NCBI RefSeq assembly: GCF_002174455.2
Contig: NZ_CP147246.1
Span: 2,383,501 to 2,447,500 of the forward strand
Reading direction: 5' to 3'
From: Enterococcus sp. 9D6_DIV0238
GTDB taxonomy: Bacteria; Bacillota; Bacilli; Lactobacillales; Enterococcaceae
Length of the DNA stretch: 64,000 nucleotides
The first letter of the stretch is position 1, and the number at the start of each line of letters is the position of its first letter. Shown piece after piece: positions 48,382 to 57,380 of this stretch. Under the pieces are notes generated by a model. The model made no database searches and was not told the DNA's origin. It worked only from the letters and a program-made list of their open reading frames with translations. The translations under genes were made by a program, and so were the position numbers.

Positions 48382-49410
48382 ATGAAGTTGACCATTAAGG
48401 AAATTGCGGATATGGCAGGCGTTTCAGTGACCACTGTTTCTCAGATCATCAATAATAAAGGTAGCCGATTCAGTGAACAAACGAGAAAGAAAGTATTAGA
48501 AGTTGTGGAAGAGTATGATTATAAGCCGGATTATTTTGCTTCGAATATCATTACTCGCCACTCAAAGACGATCGGTATGGTAGTGCCGGATGTCACTGAT
48601 TTTTTCTTTGCAAAAGTGATCGAAGGTGTGGAGACCTATCTTAATTCTCTGGGATACATGATTTTATTATGCAATTCCAAACATGATGAAGATAAGGCAA
48701 CGCAATATGTGACAGAACTTGTCCATCGTTCTGTTGATGGCATCATTTTTGCAACACCTAATTTATTGCCGGCAAACCATATTTTACGAAACAAAAGCAA
48801 ACGCAAGGTTCCCGTAATATTAGTCGACCGTGGAATCAATCCTAGAGAAAGCGGACGTTTGATCGTGAAAGAATATGAGGGCGCTTACCAAGCGGTTTCT
48901 TCTTTGATCAAACAAGGTCATAGACATATCGGGATGTTGAAGGAAAATGACGGGTATTATCAGTTGACAGAGAGGATCACGGCGTATCAGCATGCACTAA
49001 AAGACCATGGAATTCCGCTGAGAGATGAATACATGGCGAATGGAGACCTGAATTTAGGTGGAGGTTATGAAGCGGCGAAAAAAGTGTTGAAAAATGAAAA
49101 AATCACAGCGATTTTTTGCGGGAATGACGAGATGGCGATGGGCGCATATCAAGCGATTGAAGAATGCGGAAAAAAAATCCCGGAAGATATCTCAGTAATT
49201 GGTTTTGATGGCTTGGAAATTTCTGAATATTTAGTTCCTGGATTGACGACGGTTTATCAACCAAGCTTTGATATTGGTTTTTATGCCGCTCAGTTTTTGG
49301 TGGAGTCGATCGACCATCCCGAGAAAAAAATTCCGAACAAAACTTTTGAAACAACATTTATTTTAAGAAATAGTACGAAATCGATTGACAAGTCGGTTGA
49401 TTTGATTTAA
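48382..49410 (+). CDS. LacI-family transcriptional regulator, probably of nucleoside catabolism
   Basis: 342 residues. HTH TIKEIADMAGVSVTTVSQII, hinge KPDYFASNI, ligand domain with IGMVVPDVTDFFFAKVIEGVE, GIIFATPN, VILVDRGINP, AIFCGNDEMAMGAYQAIEE and VIGFDGLEISEY, an RbsR/CytR-like sensor that binds pentose-type ligands. It is directly upstream of pdp-deoC-cdd and the same strand, with two LacI/cre-type sites between (49419-49456). Control of that operon is inferred. Confidence 0.88.
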   Translation: MKLTIKEIADMAGVSVTTVSQIINNKGSRFSEQTRKKVLEVVEEYDYKPDYFASNIITRHSKTIGMVVPDVTDFFFAKVIEGVETYLNSLGYMILLCNSKHDEDKATQYVTELVHRSVDGIIFATPNLLPANHILRNKSKRKVPVILVDRGINPRESGRLIVKEYEGAYQAVSSLIKQGHRHIGMLKENDGYYQLTERITAYQHALKDHGIPLRDEYMANGDLNLGGGYEAAKKVLKNEKITAIFCGNDEMAMGAYQAIEECGKKIPEDISVIGFDGLEISEYLVPGLTTVYQPSFDIGFYAAQFLVESIDHPEKKIPNKTFETTFILRNSTKSIDKSVDLI

Positions 49411-49418
49411 TGTTCGTG

Positions 49419-49434
49419 TTATAAGCGTTTTCAA
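49419..49434 (+). promoter_or_regulatory. cre-type site 1 before pdp
   Basis: TTATAAGCGTTTTCAA matches 13 of 14 bases of the cre consensus. Confidence 0.6.
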
Positions 49435-49439
49435 AAGAA

Positions 49440-49456
49440 TGGAAGCGTTAGTAAAC
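49440..49456 (+). promoter_or_regulatory. Operator-like site 2 before pdp
   Basis: TGGAAGCGTTAGTAAAC resembles site 1 and the LacI/cre pattern; spacing of 21 bases between centres, i.e. two helical turns. Confidence 0.5.
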
Positions 49457-49494
49457 TGTTTTACTAAAAGGTTTTAACCTGAATAAATTTAGTG

Positions 49495-49500
49495 TATAAT
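49495..49500 (+). promoter_or_regulatory. -10 of the pdp operon promoter
   Basis: TATAAT, 35 bases before the ATG, with a poor -35 (TTTTAA, 17-base spacing). Confidence 0.45.
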
Positions 49501-49534
49501 ACATCCTTGGGGATTAGTTCGGAGGAAAAAAATC

Positions 49535-50836
49535 ATGAGAATGGTCGATTTGATCGAAAAAAAACGTGATGGACACGTACTGACAGAAGAAGAAATCCAA
49601 TTTATTGTTTCTGGATATACAAGTGGTGATATTCCGGATTATCAAATGAGTGCACTTTTGATGGCTATTTTTTACAAAGATATGACGGATGAAGAGATCA
49701 CGACTTTGACACTTGCGATGGCAAATTCAGGTGAAATGATCGATTTATCATCTATCCAAGGAATCAAAGTGGACAAGCACTCTACTGGCGGCGTAGGCGA
49801 TACGACAACGTTGATCTTAGCACCTTTGGTAGCAAGTGTAGGTGTCAGTGTAGCAAAAATGTCTGGACGAGGACTTGGTTATACTGGAGGAACGATCGAT
49901 AAATTAGAAGCAATTCCAGGTTTTCATGTGGAGTTACCAGATGAAGATTTTATTCGCTTAGTCAATGAAAGCCATGTAGCAGTCATAGGACAATCAGGAG
50001 ATCTGGCACCCGCAGATAAAAAATTATATGCGTTGCGTGATGTGACAGCGACTGTTGATTCGATCCCATTGATCGCGAGCTCGATCATGAGTAAGAAAAT
50101 CGCAGCGGGAGCAGATGCGATTGTTTTAGATGTAACAACTGGTGAAGGTGCCTTCATGAAAAATATCGATCAAGCCCGCCGTTTAGCGAAAACAATGGTA
50201 CGTATCGGTCATCTTGCGAATCGTCAAACGATGGCGGTCATCTCAGATATGTCTCAGCCTTTAGGTGAAGCCATCGGCAATAGCCTTGAAGTAGTCGAAG
50301 CAATCGAAACATTGCAAGGAAATGGCCCGGAAGACTTGCTGGAAATGTGCTACATCTTAGGAAGTCAAATGGTTGTGCTGGCGAAAAAAGCAGAGACTTT
50401 GGACGAAGCGCGCGCAATGCTGAAAGAAGCATTGGAATCAGGAAAGGCACTGGCTAAATTCTGTGAAATGATCAAAAATCAAGGCGGCGACGCTAGTGTG
50501 ATCGATCATCCTGAAAGTCTGTTGACTGCTCAGTATGAAATCGAACTGCCGGCAAAAGCAAGCGGAACAGTTCAAAAAATCGTAGCTAATGAAATTGGAA
50601 TTGCTGCAATGCTCTTAGGTGCAGGTCGGGCAACAAAAGAAGATTCGATCGATCATGCAGTAGGGATCAAACTCCATAAAAAAGTTGGGATGCCTGTTAC
50701 AGAAGGCGAAGCGCTGCTTACGATTTACGCCAATACTGAATCGATCGATCATGTGAAAGAACTTTTATATAAAAATATCGAAATTGGCAGTTCTGGTACT
50801 GAACCTGAGCTGATCCATGATATAATAACAGCATAA
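49535..50836 (+). CDS. pdp: Pyrimidine-nucleoside phosphorylase
   Basis: 433 residues, site GGAGG. Cleaves uridine, deoxyuridine and thymidine with phosphate. Seen: N-terminal [13 protein letters not shown] helical domain, phosphate-binding [33 protein letters not shown], and [19 protein letters not shown]. It lacks the residues that restrict thymidine phosphorylases only as far as can be judged by eye, so Pdp is preferred over DeoA for a Firmicute. First gene of pdp-deoC-cdd. Confidence 0.95.
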   Translation: MRMVDLIEKKRDGHVLTEEEIQFIVSGYTSGDIPDYQMSALLMAIFYKDMTDEEITTLTLAMANSGEMIDLSSIQGIKVDKHSTGGVGDTTTLILAPLVASVGVSVAKMSGRGLGYTGGTIDKLEAIPGFHVELPDEDFIRLVNESHVAVIGQSGDLAPADKKLYALRDVTATVDSIPLIASSIMSKKIAAGADAIVLDVTTGEGAFMKNIDQARRLAKTMVRIGHLANRQTMAVISDMSQPLGEAIGNSLEVVEAIETLQGNGPEDLLEMCYILGSQMVVLAKKAETLDEARAMLKEALESGKALAKFCEMIKNQGGDASVIDHPESLLTAQYEIELPAKASGTVQKIVANEIGIAAMLLGAGRATKEDSIDHAVGIKLHKKVGMPVTEGEALLTIYANTESIDHVKELLYKNIEIGSSGTEPELIHDIITA

Positions 50837-50854
50837 AGGATGTGTATAAAAATA

Positions 50855-51517
50855 ATGGAATTAAATCAAATGATTGACCACACTATTTTAAAAGCAGATG
50901 CGACAGAGGAGGCAGTTCTGCAAATCATTGAAGAAGCGAAAAAGTATGAATTTTTCTCTGTATGTATCAACCCAAGCTGGGTCGCTTTTGCTAAGGAACG
51001 TTTAGCTGGAACCTCTGTAGATGTTTGTACAGTGATCGGCTTTCCTTTAGGAGCGAACACTTCAGAAGTAAAAGCGTATGAAGCGGCAGATGCCATCAAT
51101 AACGGCGCAACAGAAGTCGACATGGTGATCAATATCGGTGCCTTGAAATCAAAACAATACAAAAAAGTATTGAAAGATATCCAAGCAGTCGTAGATGCAG
51201 CCAAAGATAAGGCTTTAGTGAAAGTGATCATCGAGACAGCATTACTAACAGATGAAGAAAAAGTCAAAGCATGTGAATTAGCAAAAGAAGCGGGCGCTGA
51301 TTTCGTTAAAACATCGACAGGCTTTTCAACAGGTGGAGCGACTGTAGCGGATGTTAAATTGATGCGTGAAACAGTTGGACCAGACATGGGGGTCAAAGCT
51401 TCCGGCGGTATCCATAATGAAGCAGAAGCTACTGCAATGATCGAAGCTGGTGCAACACGCATTGGGACAAGTGCCGGTGTAGCGATCATGGAAGGTGCAA
51501 CTGGAGCAGGCTATTAA
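50855..51517 (+). CDS. deoC: Deoxyribose-phosphate aldolase
   Basis: 220 residues from ATG 50855, the start that fits the family ([13 protein letters not shown]); the ribosome site AAAGGA is 14 bases away, and ATG 50840 overlaps it, so the start is not certain. Splits deoxyribose 5-phosphate to acetaldehyde and glyceraldehyde 3-phosphate. Seen: Schiff-base Lys in [36 protein letters not shown] and the C-terminal [10 protein letters not shown] phosphate site. Confidence 0.95.
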   Translation: MELNQMIDHTILKADATEEAVLQIIEEAKKYEFFSVCINPSWVAFAKERLAGTSVDVCTVIGFPLGANTSEVKAYEAADAINNGATEVDMVINIGALKSKQYKKVLKDIQAVVDAAKDKALVKVIIETALLTDEEKVKACELAKEAGADFVKTSTGFSTGGATVADVKLMRETVGPDMGVKASGGIHNEAEATAMIEAGATRIGTSAGVAIMEGATGAGY

Positions 51518-51541
51518 TCTAAAGAAGAAAGTGGCGGACAA

Positions 51542-51937
51542 ATGACAGCAAAAAAAGAGTGGTTGGCGATCGCTGATGAGGCGCTGACAAAAGCATATGT
51601 ACCCTATTCACACTTTCCGGTAGGTGCGTGCTTAGTAACTGAAGCAGGTCAAACCTATCAAGGCGTTAATATCGAAAATGCGTCGTATGGCTTGACTAAC
51701 TGTGCAGAACGAACAGCAATCTTTAAAGCCGTTTCAGAAGGCGAGCGTGATTTCCAACATTTAGTGATTGCTGGAAATACTCCGGAACCAATTTCTCCAT
51801 GCGGAGCGTGTCGTCAAGTCATGGCTGAATTTTGTGCGCCTGATATGCCAGTGACGCTAGTTGGTGAACACGGGGTAACAAAAGAAACAACAGTTTCTGA
51901 GCTGTTGCCTTATGCATTTACTGAAAAAGATCTATAA
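51542..51937 (+). CDS. cdd: Cytidine deaminase
   Basis: 131 residues. Converts (deoxy)cytidine to (deoxy)uridine. Zinc site NCAERTAIF (Cys, catalytic Glu) and SPCGACRQVMAEF (two Cys); NIENASYGL binds the ribose. Small homotetrameric type. Last gene of the first nucleoside operon; two hairpin repeats follow its stop at once. Confidence 0.95.
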   Translation: MTAKKEWLAIADEALTKAYVPYSHFPVGACLVTEAGQTYQGVNIENASYGLTNCAERTAIFKAVSEGERDFQHLVIAGNTPEPISPCGACRQVMAEFCAPDMPVTLVGEHGVTKETTVSELLPYAFTEKDL

Positions 51938-52042
51938 GATCTAGCTACATGAACCAAACCTCTCAACAAATAGATAAAATGCTAGCAAGATAAAAAACAT
52001 CTTTCTATCATTTTCCTAATTTGTTCGAGGTCTAAGCGGATC
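51938..52042. repeat. 105-base hairpin repeat, copy 1
   Basis: GATCTAGCTACATGAACCAA ... TAAGCGGATC. Both ends are GATC and the halves are imperfectly self-complementary (CCTCTCAACAAAT with ATTTGTTCGAGG; GATAAAATGCTAGCAAGAT with ATCTTTCTATCATTTTC), so the element can fold into one long hairpin. Direct repeat of 52059-52163 with a 16-base spacer. Confidence 0.8.
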
Positions 52043-52058
52043 ATTTCGCTTTTCGTGA

Positions 52059-52163
52059 GATCTAGCTACATGAACCAAACCTCTCAACAAATAGACAAAA
52101 TGCTAGCAAGATAAAAAATATCTTTCTAACATTTTCCTAATTTGTTTGAGGTCTAAGCGGATC
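52059..52163. repeat. 105-base hairpin repeat, copy 2
   Basis: Differs from copy 1 at only a few bases (for example GATAAAA/GACAAAA, CTATCATT/CTAACATT, GTTCGAGG/GTTTGAGG). Period of the tandem pair is 121 bases. Confidence 0.8.
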
Positions 52164-52167
52164 ATGC

Positions 52168-52210
52168 AACACAAAGAACGTAGTGATTTGAAGTTGAAAA
52201 GTACAAGACG
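52168..52210 (+). repeat. Dispersed module shared with the guaA leader
   Basis: AACACAAAGAACGTAGTGAT and GAAGTTGAAAAGTACAAGACG; partner of 17770-17813. In both places it follows the 105-base repeat and precedes a gene on the same strand. Confidence 0.6.
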
Positions 52211-52301
52211 AACAAAGAGAGAGTTGTTACATTATTATCTTGTTTCATTCAGTCATTCGGCTGTTGAAAATATAAAACTATTATTAGGGGGCTTTACAGA
52301 A

Positions 52302-53408
52302 ATGAAAAAAGCGAAATTATTTGGTTTTGGCTTGACTGCACTAGCATTAACAGTGGCATTAGCAGCTTGTGGCGGCGGTAAAAAAGATGGAACAGATTCA
52401 ACAGGCGGAAATTCTGCAGGCGGCGACGCAGATCACAGCGTAGTGATCGTAACAGATATCGGTGGTGTAGATGACCGTTCATTCAACCAATCAGCTTGGG
52501 AAGGATTACAAGCTTGGGGGAAAGAACATGACCTTAAAAAAGGAGCAGACGGTTTTGATTACATCCAGTCAAACGACGCTTCTGAATACGTAACAAATAT
52601 CGATACAGCTGTTTCTAATGGATTTAAAACAGTCTTTGGGATCGGTTACTTATTAGCTGATTCTATCAGTACAGCAGCAGATGCAAACCCAGATACACAA
52701 TTCGGTATCATTGATAGTGTCATTGAAGGCAAAGACAATGTCGTTTCTGCAACATTTAAAGACCAAGAGGCTTCTTATTTAGCTGGTGTAGCAGCTGCTC
52801 ATACAACCAAAACAAACACTGTAGGTTTCATCGGTGGTGAAGAAGGCGCGGTTATCGACCGTTTTGAAGCTGGTTTCCATCAAGGTGTTATCGATACAGC
52901 GAAAGAATTAAACAAAGATATCAAGGTTGAGATCGAATATGCTGCTTCATTTGGTGATCCTGCTAAAGGAAAAGCATTAGCAGCTTCTATGTACCAAAAA
53001 GGCGCTGACATCATCTTCCATGCTTCAGGCGGTACAGGCCAAGGTGTCTTCCAAGAAGCAAAAGATTTAAATGAAACTGGTTCAAAAGATAAAGTTTGGG
53101 TTATCGGTGTAGATAGTGACCAAGACAAAGAAGGTAAATACAAAACAAAAGACGGTAAAGAAGATAACTTCACTTTGACATCAACACTTAAAGGTGTAGG
53201 TGCTGCAGTTCAAGATATTTCTAACCGTGCGTTAGAAGATAAATTCCCTGGTGGCGAACACTTAGTTTACGGTTTGAAAGACGGCGGTGTTGATTTGACA
53301 AAAGGTTACTTATCAGATGAAGCACAAAAAGCGGTCGATAAAGCAAAAGAAGAAATCATCGATGAAAAAATCACTGTTCCAGAAGTACCAAAAGATGTAA
53401 AAGAATAG
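52302..53408 (+). CDS. BMP-family nucleoside-binding lipoprotein (PnrA/TmpC type)
   Basis: 368 residues from ATG 52302 behind AGGGGG; earlier frames run through the repeats. Lipobox VALAACG, Gly/Asp-rich linker, then the Bmp domain: VIVTDIGGVDDRSFNQSAWEGL, DTQFGIIDSVI, ATFKDQEASYLAGVAAA, GFIGGEEG, and IFHASGGTGQGVFQEA. PnrA-type receptors bind purine nucleosides; with the downstream ATPase and two permeases it makes a complete nucleoside importer. A hairpin after its stop probably raises its level above that of the transporter. Confidence 0.93.
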   Translation: MKKAKLFGFGLTALALTVALAACGGGKKDGTDSTGGNSAGGDADHSVVIVTDIGGVDDRSFNQSAWEGLQAWGKEHDLKKGADGFDYIQSNDASEYVTNIDTAVSNGFKTVFGIGYLLADSISTAADANPDTQFGIIDSVIEGKDNVVSATFKDQEASYLAGVAAAHTTKTNTVGFIGGEEGAVIDRFEAGFHQGVIDTAKELNKDIKVEIEYAASFGDPAKGKALAASMYQKGADIIFHASGGTGQGVFQEAKDLNETGSKDKVWVIGVDSDQDKEGKYKTKDGKEDNFTLTSTLKGVGAAVQDISNRALEDKFPGGEHLVYGLKDGGVDLTKGYLSDEAQKAVDKAKEEIIDEKITVPEVPKDVKE

Positions 53409-53417
53409 AATTTTTTG

Positions 53418-53453
53418 CTTAGCGCTGCGTTCGTAGCAGCGCTAAGGTTTTAT
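53418..53453 (+). terminator. Hairpin (partial terminator) after the nucleoside-binding lipoprotein
   Basis: Perfect 11-base stem CTTAGCGCTGC / GCAGCGCTAAG followed by GTTTTATT. No clear promoter is seen between it and the ATPase gene, so it is probably leaky. Confidence 0.65.
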
Positions 53454-53593
53454 TAAGCCTTTAAAGAAAGAAAACGAATGATCAGACAACTCATTTTCTT
53501 TCTTTAAGAGCCTAAAAGCTACTTTAATTTTGGAAGTACCGTATCAATAGATGATGTAAGTGTAAGTGATTAAATCGTTAGGAAGTGAAAAAT

Positions 53594-55159
53594 GTGGCTC
53601 AGGAAAACTATGTAATTGAGATGCGCAATATCACTAAGCAATTCGGAACGTTTAAGGCCAATGATAATATCAACTTAACTGTTCGGCCAGGAGAAATTCA
53701 CGCATTGCTTGGAGAAAATGGTGCAGGCAAATCGACCTTGATGAATATTTTATCAGGTTTGTTAGAACCAACCTCAGGTGAAATATTTATGAATGGTTCA
53801 AAAGTAACGATCAATGGACCGACGGCAGCAAATCGCTTGGGAATCGGAATGGTTCATCAACACTTTATGTTGGTAGATGCTTTTACAGTAACTGAAAATA
53901 TTGTGCTCGGAAGTGAGCCGACAAATGCGGGGATATTAGACCGTAAAAAAGCAACAGCAGAAATCAAACGTGTTTCTGAACAGTATGGTTTGTCCGTAGA
54001 TCCAGGAGCATATATTCGAGACATCTCTGTTGGTGCGCAGCAGCGTGTAGAAATTTTGAAAACGTTGTATCGTGGAGCAGATGTATTGATTTTTGATGAA
54101 CCGACCGCTGTTTTGACGCCTCAAGAAATCGACGAACTGATCGAGATCATGCAGGGATTAGTTCAAGAAGGTAAATCAATTATCTTGATCACGCATAAGT
54201 TAGATGAAATCAAAAAAGTAGCAGATCGTTGTACGGTTATTCGCCGTGGACAAAGTATCGATACAGTCAATGTGAAGGATGTTTCTTCCCAACAGCTGGC
54301 AGATATGATGGTGGGACGTTCTGTTTCGTTTAAAACAGAAAAGAAACCGGCAGAACCAAAAGAAGTCGTTCTTTCGATCAAAGATTTGGTAGTAAAAGAA
54401 AGTCGCGGATTGGATGCTGTTAAAGGTCTTAGCTTAGATGTACGTGCTGGCGAAGTCGTTGGGATTGCGGGAATCGATGGTAATGGTCAAACGGAATTGA
54501 TCCAAGCGCTGACTGGCTTACGCAAGGCAGAAAGTGGTTCAGTCGAACTTAAAGGTGAAACGATCACGAATAAAAATCCTCGTACAATCACCGAAGCAGG
54601 AGTGGGCCATGTGCCGGAAGATCGCCATAAATATGGCTTGATTTTAGATATGACACTGGCTGAAAATATCGCATTGCAAACCTACTATAAAAAACCATTA
54701 AGCAACAATGGTGTTTTGAATTATAATCAAATCAATTCCTATGCACGTCGCCTGATAGAAGAATATGATGTACGGACTGTAAATGAATTGGTACCGGCTA
54801 AAGCATTATCAGGTGGGAATCAGCAAAAAGCGATCATTGCTCGTGAGATCGATCGTGATCCAGATTTACTGATTGTTTCACAGCCAACTCGTGGTTTGGA
54901 TGTGGGCGCTATCGAATACATCCATAAACGTTTGATCGAACAACGGGATAAAGATAAAGCAGTATTAGTTGTGAGTTTTGAGCTGGATGAAATTTTAAAT
55001 GTTTCTGATCGGATCGCTGTTATTCATTCAGGGAAGATCGTTGGGATCGTCGATCCAAAAGAAACAAGTGAAAATGAATTAGGGCTCTTGATGGCAGGTT
55101 ATTCATTAGAAGAAGCTAGAGCCGAATTGAATCAAAAGGCAGGTGAGGCAGTTGAATAA
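53594..55159 (+). CDS. nupA: Nucleoside ABC transporter ATP-binding protein (NupA/YufO type)
   Basis: 521 residues from GTG 53594, 8 bases after AGGAAG. Two ATPase domains: first with GENGAGKST, VHQHFMLVD, ISVGAQQRVEI, VLIFDEPTAVL; second with GIDGNGQTE, LSGGNQQKAII and LLIVSQPTRGLDVG. The degenerate second P-loop and the QPTRGLD variant are typical of this group. Works with the two permeases downstream; the next gene overlaps it by 17 bases. Confidence 0.93.
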   Translation: MAQENYVIEMRNITKQFGTFKANDNINLTVRPGEIHALLGENGAGKSTLMNILSGLLEPTSGEIFMNGSKVTINGPTAANRLGIGMVHQHFMLVDAFTVTENIVLGSEPTNAGILDRKKATAEIKRVSEQYGLSVDPGAYIRDISVGAQQRVEILKTLYRGADVLIFDEPTAVLTPQEIDELIEIMQGLVQEGKSIILITHKLDEIKKVADRCTVIRRGQSIDTVNVKDVSSQQLADMMVGRSVSFKTEKKPAEPKEVVLSIKDLVVKESRGLDAVKGLSLDVRAGEVVGIAGIDGNGQTELIQALTGLRKAESGSVELKGETITNKNPRTITEAGVGHVPEDRHKYGLILDMTLAENIALQTYYKKPLSNNGVLNYNQINSYARRLIEEYDVRTVNELVPAKALSGGNQQKAIIAREIDRDPDLLIVSQPTRGLDVGAIEYIHKRLIEQRDKDKAVLVVSFELDEILNVSDRIAVIHSGKIVGIVDPKETSENELGLLMAGYSLEEARAELNQKAGEAVE

Positions 55160-56285
55160 TCGATCAGAAAAAATACGGAATATTTTAGTGCCTATATTAT
55201 CGGTACTGATGGGCTTTATACTTGGTGCAATTATTATGCTTATTTCTGGTCAAGATCCAATTGCTGGATATCAAGCGATGCTTAAAACTGCTTTCCAAAG
55301 TCCGAAAAGTATCGGTGAAATTTTTGTGACAGCAGCACCATTGATTTTTACAGCTTTAGGATTCGCGGTGGCGAATTCTGCTGGCTTCTTTAATATCGGT
55401 CTTTCAGGGCAAGCGCTGTGCGGCTGGGTAACAAGTATCTGGGTAGCGTTGGCGATGCCGGATGCACCACGTTTTATGGTATTGCCTGTTGCTGTATTAG
55501 CAGGTGCCTTAGCGGGTGCTTTAGCAGCAGCGATTCCTGGCTTATTACGAGCTTTCTTCGGTACAAGTGAAGTAATCGTTACGATCATGTTAAACTATGT
55601 TTTCCTTTATACAAGTACACATATCGTGAATAACGTGATGTCAAAAGATTACATGAGCAACAAAGGTGTAACGAAAGTAATTGGAGAAAATGCAAGCTTA
55701 CGTACAGAGTTTTTGAAAGAGATAAGTAGTGGTTCACGTTTGAATATAGGGATTTTTATGGCACTTATTTTCTTAGTCTTGATTTGGTTTTTAATGAAGA
55801 AGACGACTTTGGGGTATGAGATCCGTTCGGTAGGGTTGAATCCTTTTGCTTCAGAGTATGCAGGGATGAGCAGCAAACGAACGATCGTGATGTCGATGGT
55901 GATCTCAGGGACATTAGCCGGTCTTGGCGGTGTGGTTCTTGGATTAGGAACATTTGGTAACTTCTTTGTTCAAGGGTCTTCATTGAGTATTGGATTTGAC
56001 GGAATGGCGATCTCTCTATTAGGAGCAGGCAGCTCAGTCGGAATATTCCTGTCCGCGCTCCTTTTCAGTGTACTGAAGCTTGGCGGTCAAGGTATGCCGT
56101 TACGTGCCGGTGTTCCGATCGAATTAGTCGATGTAGTGATCGCTGCGATCATCTTCTTTGTCGCAATCAGCTACCTTATCCGTTTTGTCTTAGCGAAAGC
56201 TTCAGGTAGTAAAAAAGAAGTAGCGATCGTTGAAGAATTAGACGGAAAATCAGACCAAACAAGTCAAGAAGGAGGAAAAATCTAA
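55143..56285 (+). CDS. nupB: Nucleoside ABC transporter permease 1 (NupB/YufP type)
   Basis: 380 residues; GTG 55143 is used here but TTG 55152 is possible. About ten membrane segments; NSAGFFNIGLSGQAL and AISLLGAGSSVGIFLSALLF are the conserved loops of the BMP-type permeases. The acidic C-terminal tail is cytoplasmic. Coupled to nupA by overlap. Confidence 0.92.
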   Translation: MRQLNNRSEKIRNILVPILSVLMGFILGAIIMLISGQDPIAGYQAMLKTAFQSPKSIGEIFVTAAPLIFTALGFAVANSAGFFNIGLSGQALCGWVTSIWVALAMPDAPRFMVLPVAVLAGALAGALAAAIPGLLRAFFGTSEVIVTIMLNYVFLYTSTHIVNNVMSKDYMSNKGVTKVIGENASLRTEFLKEISSGSRLNIGIFMALIFLVLIWFLMKKTTLGYEIRSVGLNPFASEYAGMSSKRTIVMSMVISGTLAGLGGVVLGLGTFGNFFVQGSSLSIGFDGMAISLLGAGSSVGIFLSALLFSVLKLGGQGMPLRAGVPIELVDVVIAAIIFFVAISYLIRFVLAKASGSKKEVAIVEELDGKSDQTSQEGGKI

Positions 56286-57247
56286 TGAATATTGCATTAA
56301 TCGCTGTACTAGCGCCGATTATTACACAAACGTTGGTTTATTCCACTCCTCTGGTCTTTACGGCTTTGGGCGGAACGTTCTCTGAGCGTAGTGGTATTGT
56401 AAATGTAGGTCTTGAAGGGATCATGGTCATGGGGGCCTTCAGTTCAGTCGTCTTCAACTTGACGTTCGCTGAAACCTTTGGTGCGGCAACGCCTTGGCTA
56501 GCTTGTTTAGTCGGTGGAGTAGTTGGGATGTTGTTCTCGTTGCTTCATGCAGTTGCGACGATCAATTTAAGAGCAGATCATATCATCAGCGGAACAGTAG
56601 TCAATTTAATGGCGCCTGCTTTAGGTATTTTCTTGATCAAAGTGATTTACGGAAAAGGTCAAACAGATACGATTACAGAGTCATTTGGTTATTTTTCGTT
56701 TCCGATTTTGAAAGATATTCCGATTTTAGGTGATTTATTCTTTAAACAAACCACGTTGCCTGCATTTGTGGCCATTTTAGTGGCGATCTTATCTTGGTTT
56801 GTGCTGTTCAAAACGCGTTTTGGGTTGCGTCTGCGTGCAGTAGGTGAAAATCCTCAAGCAGCAGATACACTTGGGATCAATGTTTACATGATGCGTTATT
56901 CAGGTGTACTGATTTCTGGTTTTTTAGGTGGTATCGGCGGAGCAGTTTTTGCTCAAACGATCGCTGGACGTTTTGCAGTCACAACGATTGCTGGACAAGG
57001 ATTTATTTCAATGGCGGCGATGATTTTTGGTAAATGGAATCCATTAGGTGCGATGGGTGCAGCCTTATTCTTCGGTTTTGCGCAAAACATCAGTATTGCT
57101 GGTTCAAACTTACCAGTGATTTCTTCGATCCCGGCGGTTTATTTACAAGCTGCGCCGTATGTATTGACGATCATCGTACTCGTTGTTTTCTTAGGAAAAG
57201 CATCTGGACCAAAAGCAATTGGGAAAAACTACATCAAATCAAAATAG
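56285..57247 (+). CDS. nupC: Nucleoside ABC transporter permease 2 (NupC/YufQ type)
   Basis: 320 residues; its ATG shares a base with the previous stop (TAATG). About eight membrane segments, ERSGIVNVGLEGIM and GKWNPLGAMGAALFFG loops. Heterodimer partner of the upstream permease. Not related to the H+-coupled NupC of E. coli despite the name. Confidence 0.92.
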   Translation: MNIALIAVLAPIITQTLVYSTPLVFTALGGTFSERSGIVNVGLEGIMVMGAFSSVVFNLTFAETFGAATPWLACLVGGVVGMLFSLLHAVATINLRADHIISGTVVNLMAPALGIFLIKVIYGKGQTDTITESFGYFSFPILKDIPILGDLFFKQTTLPAFVAILVAILSWFVLFKTRFGLRLRAVGENPQAADTLGINVYMMRYSGVLISGFLGGIGGAVFAQTIAGRFAVTTIAGQGFISMAAMIFGKWNPLGAMGAALFFGFAQNISIAGSNLPVISSIPAVYLQAAPYVLTIIVLVVFLGKASGPKAIGKNYIKSK

Positions 57248-57260
57248 ATAAATTAAGTAT

Positions 57261-57306
57261 AAAAGGGCGGGCTATGGGAAGTTATCTTAAGTCATGCCCT
57301 TTTTAT
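57261..57306 (+). terminator. Terminator after the nucleoside transporter
   Basis: AAAAGGGC / GCCCTTTT outer stem with a long loop and a T tract. Confidence 0.5.
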
Positions 57307-57380
57307 AAATAATTATTATGCTCATTTTACAAAATAAGTAGGTAAAGTTTTCAAACCAAATAAAAGAAAGAAGGATGGTT

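Noticed and set aside
50866..51489. Long minus-strand open frame (207 codons) opposite deoC
   Set aside because: Low-complexity Ala/Ser-rich shadow of a GC-patterned gene; no ribosome site and fully inside deoC.
51938..52163. CRISPR-like direct repeats
   Set aside because: Only two units of 105 bases with a 16-base spacer and internal palindromy; no cas genes.
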